64,000 nucleotides of DNA from NCBI RefSeq assembly GCF_009913235.1, contig NZ_CP047897.1, positions 3,223,001 through 3,287,000 of the forward strand, in the 5' to 3' direction. Origin of the DNA: Nibribacter ruber. GTDB lineage: Bacteria; Bacteroidota; Bacteroidia; Cytophagales; Hymenobacteraceae. The notes under the pieces were generated by a model that was not told where the DNA came from, did no database searches, and was given only the letters and a program-made list of their open reading frames with translations. This document shows positions 16,361 through 22,845 of the stretch, in pieces. The position numbers were made by a program, and so were the translations under genes. The stretch's first letter is position 1; each line of letters opens with the position of its first letter.

Positions 16361-16398
16361 TGTTTTTTGCCTGTTTTCTAGAAAATAGGCAAAAAACA
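16361..16398. repeat. 38-bp intergenic palindrome, copy 10
   Basis: Almost perfect palindrome (one mismatch), centre CTAG, with TG/CA at the ends instead of CG/CG. It lies between ACMSD and kynU. Confidence 0.88.
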
Positions 16399-16491
16399 GA
16401 TTCCCGCAATCTGTTAAAGAATGTATGGTTGTCTAGCCTCTGTTAGGTAATTTAGCCAGCTATTCCAATAGACTATTAGTAGACTTATCAG

Positions 16492-17775
16492 ATGACCTTT
16501 CAAAATACGTTGGCCTTTGCCCAGGCCCAGGATGCGGCAGATTCATTGCGCGGTTTCAGGGAGCAGTTTCACATACCGCAGCACAACGGGCAAGACACCG
16601 TTTACCTCTGCGGAAACTCTTTAGGTCTTCAGCCCAAATCTGCCAGAGCCTCGGTAGAGGAGGAGATGCACAAATGGGCCACTTTGGGCGTAGAAGGCCA
16701 CTTTAAAGGAGACACGCCTTGGTTCACCTACCACAAAGCCCTGGCCGAGCCCACCGCCCGCATTGTAGGCGCCAAGCCAGAGGAGGTCATCGTCATGAAC
16801 CAACTCACCGTGAACCTGCACTTGATGTTGGTATCGTTTTATCAGCCCAAAGAAGGACGCTACAAAATTCTAACCGAAGCCGGCGCTTTCCCCAGTGACC
16901 AATATGCCTTGGAGACGCAGGTGAAATTCCATGGCTACAACCCAGAAGACGCCATCATAGAAATCTCTCCGCGCGAAGGAGAGACTACCTGGCGCAACGA
17001 AGACATTCTGCAAGCCATACAGGAACACGGGAATGAGCTAGCTTTGGTGATGATGGGCGGTGTGCATTACTATACCGGTCAGGTGTTTGACATGGCGGCC
17101 ATCACCAAAGCGGCGCATGCCGTGGGCGCTTTGTGTGGCTTTGATTTGGCGCATGCTGCGGGCAACGTGCCCTTGCAGTTGCATGACTGGGACGTGGACT
17201 TTGCCGTGTGGTGTACTTATAAATACATGAACTCGGGGCCGGGCGGAACTTCAGGTGCCTTTGTGCATGAGCGTCACGCCAATAACCCAGACCTGCCGCG
17301 CTTTGCCGGCTGGTGGGGACATGATCAGCAAGAGCGTTTCCAGATGAAGAAGGGTTTTATTCCCATGGCCGGCGCCGAAGGCTGGCAACTCTCCAATGCG
17401 CAAATCTTGCCTTTGGCCGTGCACAAAGCGTCCTTGGCCTTGTTTGAAGAAGCCGGCATGGAGAACCTACGCGCTAAGAGTGAGCGATTGACTGCTTACC
17501 TGGAATTCTTAATCAAAGAGCTGAACCAACCCAAAGAATTGCTGGAGATCATCACGCCGTCTGGACCAGAAGCCAGAGGGTGCCAGATTTCTTTGCTCGT
17601 GAACCAGAACGGCCGCCAGTTGTTTGACACGCTCATGGCTAACGGCTTCATCCTGGACTGGCGCGAGCCAAACGTGATTAGAGTCGCCCCAACGCCCATG
17701 TACAACACCTTTGAGGACGTGTATAGGTTCGGGCAGTTTTTGGCGGCCCACTTTGAAATAATGAATAATGATTAG
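16492..17775 (+). CDS. kynU: Kynureninase
   Basis: A PLP enzyme of 427 residues that cleaves kynurenine or 3-hydroxykynurenine to (3-hydroxy)anthranilate and alanine. Family motifs are in order: YLCGNSLGLQPKSA near residue 38, NQLTVNLHLML, EAGAFPSDQYA, GFDLAHAAGN (PLP-ring Asp), and WCTYKYMNSGPG with the Schiff-base Lys244. FAGWWGHDQQERFQM is also typical of kynureninase. ATG 16492 gives a normal length. With the monooxygenase at 21393 and dioxygenase at 9637 it makes the upper part of the kynurenine route. No tryptophan dioxygenase or formamidase gene is in the window. Confidence 0.97.
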   Translation: MTFQNTLAFAQAQDAADSLRGFREQFHIPQHNGQDTVYLCGNSLGLQPKSARASVEEEMHKWATLGVEGHFKGDTPWFTYHKALAEPTARIVGAKPEEVIVMNQLTVNLHLMLVSFYQPKEGRYKILTEAGAFPSDQYALETQVKFHGYNPEDAIIEISPREGETTWRNEDILQAIQEHGNELALVMMGGVHYYTGQVFDMAAITKAAHAVGALCGFDLAHAAGNVPLQLHDWDVDFAVWCTYKYMNSGPGGTSGAFVHERHANNPDLPRFAGWWGHDQQERFQMKKGFIPMAGAEGWQLSNAQILPLAVHKASLALFEEAGMENLRAKSERLTAYLEFLIKELNQPKELLEIITPSGPEARGCQISLLVNQNGRQLFDTLMANGFILDWREPNVIRVAPTPMYNTFEDVYRFGQFLAAHFEIMNND

Positions 17776-17991
17776 TGACTAATGATTAATAATAACAATT
17801 AACGGTGGACGGCCATCATAGCTGAAGTGATATTACTTCCATGCTGAACGATGGTAAATACGGTGGCTCTTGTTGGTGTTGTCACCAACAAGCAAAGGAC
17901 AGGAACCATTGCGCAGAATGGTCAGCCATACCAAGAGGTAGAGAAATGCCACCATCCCACTATTAGTCACTAATCATTATTCATTAATCAT

Positions 17992-18059
17992 TATAAAAAA
18001 TGCTTCCGTTTTTGGGCTGTTTTCTAGAAAACAGCCCAAAAACGGAAGCATTTTTTATA
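17992..18059. repeat. 68-bp perfect palindrome built around a 38-bp element
   Basis: Every base from 17992 pairs with its partner up to 18059, with no loop (centre CTAG at 18024-18027). The core 18007-18044 is a 38-bp family member; the outer 15 bp (TATAAAAAATGCTTC) are specific to this site. The A-run before and T-run after would make it a bidirectional terminator for kynU. Confidence 0.92.
18007..18044. repeat. 38-bp intergenic palindrome, copy 11 (perfect)
   Basis: Both arms carry GGGCTG/CAGCCC and pair fully. It forms the core of the 68-bp palindrome. Confidence 0.92.
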
Positions 18060-18111
18060 GGTATTTATACGAGGCCCTCGTATAAGACTCTCACTAAACC
18101 AAACAGCACCT

Positions 18112-19365
18112 ATGGATTTGTACCTTCTCACGTTTGTAGTCATTGGCGCGGCGGCATTGACCATGGCCTGGCTCCCTACGTTGTTCCAGAAGGTGCCGCT
18201 CTCGTATTCCATCCTTTTTATTGTGGTGGGGCTTTTAATCTACCAGTTGCCCTTAGGCTTGCCAGACCCAGACCCACTCCGCAAGAATGACTTGGTGTTG
18301 CGTCTCTCAGAACTATGCGTCATCATCACGTTAATGGGCACGGGCATCAAAATCAACAGAAGGCTTACCTGGCAAAACTGGCGCGTGCCCTTGCGGCTGG
18401 TGAGTTGGACCATGCTGTTGTGTATTGCGGGCTTGGTGGCTTTGGCTACGTTCTGGCTGAACATGCCGCTGGCCTCGGCGGTGTTGTTAGGCGCCGCGCT
18501 GGCACCCACAGACCCCGTGCTGGCCGCCGATGTGCAGGTAGGGCCGCCCAGCGAGGAAGTGGAAGACCATACCCGGTTTTCGCTCACGGCAGAGGCGGGT
18601 TTGAATGACGGCATGGCCTTCCCGTTTACCTGGTTGGCTATTGCCTTGGCCCTAGCAGCGCAGGGCGAAGGGGAGGCTGGCTGGCTGGGGCATTGGCTGA
18701 GCTATGACGTGCTGTACCGCATTATGGTAGGCGTGGGCGTAGGGTTTCTCATTGGCAAGCTTCTGGCGTACCTTATCTTTAAGCTTCCCAGAAAAGGCGC
18801 CCTCCCCGAGACTCATGACGGTTTTGTGGCCATCTCTACCACGCTTCTGGTCTACGGCCTCACCGAGTTTCTGCACGGTTACGGGTTCATAGCGGTGTTC
18901 ATTACGGGTCTTACCATCAAGAATTCAGAAAAGGACACCACCTACCACCGCGAGATGCATGATTTCACAGATCAGATAGAGCGCATGCTGGTAGTGATTG
19001 TCCTGATTCTCTTCGGCGGAAGTCTGGGGCATGGCTTATTGGCCGCGCTCACCTGGCAGGGTGCCTTGGTAGGGTTGGCGTTTATCTTCATCATTCGTCC
19101 TCTGGCCGGGATGATTGGTTTGCTGGGCAGCAACGTGCACCAGAGGGAGCGGTGGGCCATCAGCTTTTTCGGGATTAGGGGGATAGGCTCCATCTTTTAC
19201 CTGTCCTTTGCCTTCGCGCACGCAAAATTTTTAAACCCAGACGAGATCTGGGCCATAGCCGGTTTCACTATTTTGCTCTCCATTATCACGCACGGTATTC
19301 TGGCCACGCCCATCATGCGCTACCTGGACAACCGCCGAAACCCGGAAGACATACGCGTTGAGTAA
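18112..19365 (+). CDS. Na+/H+ antiporter, CPA1/NhaP type
   Basis: An integral membrane protein of 417 residues with about 12 hydrophobic segments. The ion-binding motif APTDPVLAADV (around residue 140) and the following TAEAGLNDGMAFPFTW (with the GLND-type Asp) are hallmarks of cation:proton antiporters of the CPA1/NhaP group. It would exchange Na+ or K+ for H+ across the inner membrane. ATG 18112 puts the first transmembrane helix directly at the N-terminus. The alkB-like gene follows with an 8-base gap, so the two form an operon, although no functional link is evident. Confidence 0.93.
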   Translation: MDLYLLTFVVIGAAALTMAWLPTLFQKVPLSYSILFIVVGLLIYQLPLGLPDPDPLRKNDLVLRLSELCVIITLMGTGIKINRRLTWQNWRVPLRLVSWTMLLCIAGLVALATFWLNMPLASAVLLGAALAPTDPVLAADVQVGPPSEEVEDHTRFSLTAEAGLNDGMAFPFTWLAIALALAAQGEGEAGWLGHWLSYDVLYRIMVGVGVGFLIGKLLAYLIFKLPRKGALPETHDGFVAISTTLLVYGLTEFLHGYGFIAVFITGLTIKNSEKDTTYHREMHDFTDQIERMLVVIVLILFGGSLGHGLLAALTWQGALVGLAFIFIIRPLAGMIGLLGSNVHQRERWAISFFGIRGIGSIFYLSFAFAHAKFLNPDEIWAIAGFTILLSIITHGILATPIMRYLDNRRNPEDIRVE

Positions 19366-19372
19366 ATTTCCT

Positions 19373-19987
19373 ATGCCACTTTCAACAGCATTCACCGCGC
19401 AGTTTGCCAGCCAGGCATTGCCCATGCCAGATGCCGAAGTGTACCTGGTTCCAGACTTTATTCCGGTAAAGGACCAACCTAAGCTGTGGGAGGCTCTTCA
19501 AAACGAAGTGGCTTGGCGGCAGGAGGAAATCAAGTTCTTTGGCAAGTCCATTCCGCAGCCCAGGCTCACGGCTTGGTACGGCGATGCCGGAAAATCCTAC
19601 ACCTATTCGGGTCTGACCTGGCAACCACTCCCCTGGATTCCAATCTTAGCCCAACTGCGCGATCAACTCTTTGCCTGCACCGGTGTTTCCTTCAACAGCG
19701 TTTTGCTTAATCTGTATAGAAACGGCCAGGACAGCATGGGCTGGCACGCAGATGATGAACCAGAACTAGGACCCAATCCTGTCATAGCTTCTCTCAGCTT
19801 AGGCCAGGAACGGAGCTTTCACTTCAGGCACCGCACTCAAAAAGAATTAAAGCAGAAACTGGCGCTACCCTCCGGCAGCCTCCTCTTAATGGCCGGCCAA
19901 ACCCAGCATCACTGGCAACACCAAGTCCCTAAATCTGCCAAGCCCCTTGAGCCCAGGATTAACCTGACGTTTAGGGTGATTAGGTGA
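19373..19987 (+). CDS. AlkB-like Fe(II)/2-oxoglutarate dioxygenase
   Basis: 204 residues from ATG 19373; a TTG at 19358 overlapping the antiporter stop is the alternative. Iron ligands His125-x-Asp127 (GWHADDEPELG) and His183 (HHWQHQVP), plus the 2-oxoglutarate-binding RINLTFR at the C-terminus, define the AlkB family. NLYRNGQDSMGWHADDE and SLSLGQERSFHFRH are the usual surrounding motifs. It most resembles AlkB homologues that oxidatively remove alkyl groups from DNA or RNA bases. The alkyltransferase Ogt is encoded nearby at 20784-21290. It is likely translated from the antiporter transcript. Confidence 0.93.
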   Translation: MPLSTAFTAQFASQALPMPDAEVYLVPDFIPVKDQPKLWEALQNEVAWRQEEIKFFGKSIPQPRLTAWYGDAGKSYTYSGLTWQPLPWIPILAQLRDQLFACTGVSFNSVLLNLYRNGQDSMGWHADDEPELGPNPVIASLSLGQERSFHFRHRTQKELKQKLALPSGSLLLMAGQTQHHWQHQVPKSAKPLEPRINLTFRVIR

Positions 19988-20057
19988 ATTTGAAAATTTG
20001 GAGATATGAAAATTGGAAGTTGATTTCTCAGAATAGAATAATGTAAAAGGGCATCTT

Positions 20058-20095
20058 CGTTTTTAGCCTATTTTCAAGAAAACAGGCTAAAAACG
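20058..20095. repeat. 38-bp intergenic palindrome, copy 12
   Basis: Lies between the convergent alkB-like and membrane-protein genes. Inner arms are AGCCTA / CAGGCT. Confidence 0.85.
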
Positions 20096-20138
20096 GTAAT
20101 GTGTATTCTAGTAAAAGGAAGGGAAGCTGCGAGAACAT

Positions 20139-20735
20139 CTAATTGGTGCCTTTGCAGTAGCCATAGTAAAACGGCAATGCAAGCAGGGTGCCGTCATTGA
20201 CTTTTCTGTTAATAGTCAAGATGCGGTTATGGTTGTCCATAAATAGTTTGTCACTAAAATGAGCTGGCTTTTTGCCTCTGAAGTCCAAGATTAAAGTGTC
20301 TCCTTTTTGAATGTAAGAACCTAAGAAAAACTCGTCATAGAAAAACGCTCCAGTTGCATGAAGCTCAAATGTATTCTCTTCCCTAAGCTTAAAAGTTGCT
20401 TGATTCTGTGTGCCTTCATAACAAGCTCTAAAAAGTATTTTGCCATACGCCTTCTCCAAATCAATATTTAATGGATTGAAGAAGAAGTCTAGAAGAGTTA
20501 GTGTAAGTAGTAGCAGGGGAATATATGCCTTGGCATCGATGGGTGGTTTCCCTTTGGCTAGTTTATAAAGCTCACTTATGACTCTGACGCAAATCAAAAT
20601 AAAGAATAACAGCATTAGCAGGTGAAAAAGAACCACCCACAAACTGCCTACGTGCCGCACCCAAACAGGCTGTAGCCTTAGAACGCTGATGAAGAGGATT
20701 GAAAGAAGTAGGGTTCTGGTAATTACTTGTGTCAA
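20139..20735 (-). CDS. Hypothetical membrane protein
   Basis: 198 residues, family not recognised. Three hydrophobic segments (about 7-24, 28-54, 70-88) are followed by an about 110-residue soluble, beta-looking part (FKLREENTFELHATGAFFYD, KGDTLILDFRGKK) that probably faces the periplasm. The start appears to be TTG at 20735: a stop lies a few codons upstream and no early ATG exists. It is A+T-richer than its neighbours. It sits downstream of ogt on the same strand with a 48-bp gap. Confidence 0.6.
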   Translation of the reverse strand: MTQVITRTLLLSILFISVLRLQPVWVRHVGSLWVVLFHLLMLLFFILICVRVISELYKLAKGKPPIDAKAYIPLLLLTLTLLDFFFNPLNIDLEKAYGKILFRACYEGTQNQATFKLREENTFELHATGAFFYDEFFLGSYIQKGDTLILDFRGKKPAHFSDKLFMDNHNRILTINRKVNDGTLLALPFYYGYCKGTN

Positions 20736-20783
20736 CCTGTTATGTGTTCATTTGTTCAACCATTCAATCTATCCATCATTCAA

Positions 20784-21290
20784 TCAAAATTCCAGAGCAG
20801 TCTGGTACACGCCGCTCAGTTTGGCCTCATGTTCCAGCAGCCATTTCTTGCGCCAGAGGCCGCCGGCATAGCCTACCAATTCTCCCTTCCCGCCGATGAC
20901 GCGGTGACAGGGAACGATGACCAGCCAGGGGTTGGCGCCGTTGGCCACGCCCACTGCCCGCACCGCACCCGGGTTCTCAAAGCGTTTGGCCAACCCTAAA
21001 TACGTGTCTGTCTTACCCATAGGAATCTGTTGTAAGGCCTGCCAGACTTGTTGTTGGAAAGCAGTTCCTTGTGGCTGTAATGGCAAGTCAAACGTAGAGC
21101 GCTCGCCGGCGAAGTAGGCGTTCAGTTGCGCTTCGGCTTCTCTTAAGATGGCCGGAATAACGTCCGAATCCGTTTTTTGCTCATTTTCTGGAAAACTCAC
21201 CGAAACCAGCTGCGTGTCATTGGCGGTCAGGCGAAGGGTGCCCAAAGGGCTGGGCAGGTGCAACACAAACGGAGCGGCGGCAGTAGGCAT
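20784..21290 (-). CDS. ogt: Methylated-DNA--protein-cysteine methyltransferase
   Basis: Repairs O6-alkylguanine by transferring the alkyl group to its own Cys128 in PCHRVIG; 168 residues from ATG 21290 (a TTG at 21317 is less likely). The methyltransferase domain reads GTAFQQQVWQALQQIPMGKT, then NPGAVRAVGVANGANPW and VPCHRVIGGKGELVGYAGGL. The N-terminal ribonuclease-H-like part contains VSFPENEQKTDS. That segment is encoded by a degenerate copy of the 38-bp palindrome (21171-21208), so a repeat seems to have become part of the coding sequence in a poorly conserved loop. It is divergent from kmo. Confidence 0.95.
   Translation of the reverse strand: MPTAAAPFVLHLPSPLGTLRLTANDTQLVSVSFPENEQKTDSDVIPAILREAEAQLNAYFAGERSTFDLPLQPQGTAFQQQVWQALQQIPMGKTDTYLGLAKRFENPGAVRAVGVANGANPWLVIVPCHRVIGGKGELVGYAGGLWRKKWLLEHEAKLSGVYQTALEF
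21171..21208. repeat. 38-bp palindrome, copy 13, inside ogt coding sequence
   Basis: CGTTTTTTGC, then TCATTTTCTGGAAAACTCAC and CGAAACC: left arm and centre match the family, while the right arm is partly lost. It is read in frame as FPENEQKTD. Confidence 0.6.
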
Positions 21291-21392
21291 GATGGATAAT
21301 TCAGGAAATTTAACCAAGTTTAACCTTTCTAGCCGTAGAGCCCTACTATTTACGGGCTTTGCCCTCTGAAAATTTACCTGGACCCAATTTTT

Positions 21393-22742
21393 ATGGAGAA
21401 AGAACCTCAGTTAAGCGTGATGGGTGGCGGCCTGGTGGGCTGTTTGCTGTCTTTGTACCTGGCCAAGCAAGGGTACAAGGTAGAGGTGTATGAGCGTAGG
21501 GCGGACCTGCGCAGCGCAGAACTGGCGGGTGGCCGTTCCATCAACCTGGCCTTGAGTGACCGGGGCTGGCGCGCATTGGAGACCATTGGCATTGCAGAAG
21601 ACATCAAGAAGGTGGCCATTCCCATGTACCGCCGCGTGATGCATGACGTGCAGGGCAACCTTTCCTTTCAGCCGTACGGGCAGGCGGGGCAGGCCATCTA
21701 TTCGGTGAGCCGGGGTGGCTTGAACATGGCCTTGTTGGACCTGGCAGAAGCGCAGCCCAACGTAAACCTCCATTTTCAACAGCAGGTACTGGAGGTAGAA
21801 CTCAAAACCAATGAAGTCACGCTCTTAGACAACGCCACCGGGCAAGAGCATACCATACAGCCAGACGTTTTGTTTGCCGCAGACGGTGCTTTCTCCATGG
21901 TGCGGCTGTCCATGCAAAAGACGGACCGGTTCAACTATGAGCAGAGCTACCTGGACTATGGCTACAAAGAACTCACCATTCCGCCGGCGGCAGACGGTTC
22001 CTGGCAACTAGAGAAGAACGCCCTGCACATCTGGCCCCGTGGCCAATACATGATGATTGCGCTGCCCAACGTAGACGGTACCTTTACCTGCACCCTGTTC
22101 TTTCCTTATGACGGCGAGGTCTCTTTCAAAGAGCTGCAGACGCCTGAGCAGGTAGAAAGCTTTTTCCAGAAGGTGTTTCCAGACGCCACGGCCCTCATGC
22201 CAGAACTAACCCAGGAATTCTTTGAGAACCCGGTAGGCTCCCTGGTGACGGTCAAGTGTTTCCCGTGGAGCCATTCAGATAAAGTAGTATTGTTAGGCGA
22301 TGCCGCCCACGCCATTGTGCCCTTCTACGGACAGGGCATGAACGCCGGCTTTGAAGACTGCACCATCCTGCGCGGCCTCTTAGAAGAGCACGGTTCTGAC
22401 TGGAAGACCATTTTCAAGACCTTCCAAGAGCTTCGCAAGCCCAACACAGACGCCATCGCAGACCTGGCCGTGTACAATTTCATTGAGATGCGGGACAAAG
22501 TGGCTGATCCAAGATTCCTGCTTCAAAAGAAGATAGAATCCAAGATTACCGCGCAATACCCAGATGCCTGGCTGCCCTTGTACAGCATGGTCACGTTTTC
22601 GCCGGATTTACCATATTCTCAGGCGCTGGCCAACGGGCAGCGGCAGGAGGAAATCATGCGGCAGCTGATGGTGCACATAGCCACTGAGGCAGATTATGAC
22701 AAACCAGAAGTGCAAGCCTACCTACAAAGCCAACTTGCGTAG
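21393..22742 (+). CDS. kmo: Kynurenine 3-monooxygenase
   Basis: An FAD-dependent aromatic hydroxylase of 449 residues converting kynurenine to 3-hydroxykynurenine with NADPH and O2. The FAD dinucleotide motif is VMGGGLVGCLLSLYLAKQG at the N-terminus, followed by GGRSINLALSDRGWRALE, the region that distinguishes KMO. The second FAD motif VVLLGDAAHAIVPFYGQGMN is intact. Bacterial KMOs have this length. It is last in the scattered kynurenine set, divergent from ogt and followed by a 38-bp palindrome. It supplies the substrate that kynureninase turns into 3-hydroxyanthranilate. Confidence 0.97.
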   Translation: MEKEPQLSVMGGGLVGCLLSLYLAKQGYKVEVYERRADLRSAELAGGRSINLALSDRGWRALETIGIAEDIKKVAIPMYRRVMHDVQGNLSFQPYGQAGQAIYSVSRGGLNMALLDLAEAQPNVNLHFQQQVLEVELKTNEVTLLDNATGQEHTIQPDVLFAADGAFSMVRLSMQKTDRFNYEQSYLDYGYKELTIPPAADGSWQLEKNALHIWPRGQYMMIALPNVDGTFTCTLFFPYDGEVSFKELQTPEQVESFFQKVFPDATALMPELTQEFFENPVGSLVTVKCFPWSHSDKVVLLGDAAHAIVPFYGQGMNAGFEDCTILRGLLEEHGSDWKTIFKTFQELRKPNTDAIADLAVYNFIEMRDKVADPRFLLQKKIESKITAQYPDAWLPLYSMVTFSPDLPYSQALANGQRQEEIMRQLMVHIATEADYDKPEVQAYLQSQLA

Positions 22743-22751
22743 GCACTTTTT

Positions 22752-22789
22752 CGTTTTTAGGCTATTTCCCAGAAAAGAGGCCAAAAACA
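22752..22789. repeat. 38-bp intergenic palindrome, copy 14
   Basis: Begins 9 bp after the kmo stop. Left arm CGTTTTTAGGCT, right arm AGGCCAAAAACA. Confidence 0.82.
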
Positions 22790-22845
22790 CCTGGCGGCGC
22801 TTCCACTCTCTGGCCGGTTAGCGGCAGAGCAACCTATTCCCCTAC

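Larger units (their letters stand above)
17776..18111. other. Spacer with layered inverted repeats
   Basis: Near-mirror A+T-rich words at 17767-17793 and 17958-17993 (GATTAGTGACTAATGATTAA type) flank a central part with the palindrome CTTGTTGGTG/CACCAACAAG (about 17869-17892). Then follows the 68-bp perfect palindrome at 17992-18059. No gene is seen. Confidence 0.7.

Noticed and set aside
6598-22742. NAD synthesis from tryptophan via quinolinate
   Set aside because: ACMS decarboxylase and the semialdehyde dehydrogenase direct the flow to breakdown, and no quinolinate phosphoribosyltransferase gene is in the window.
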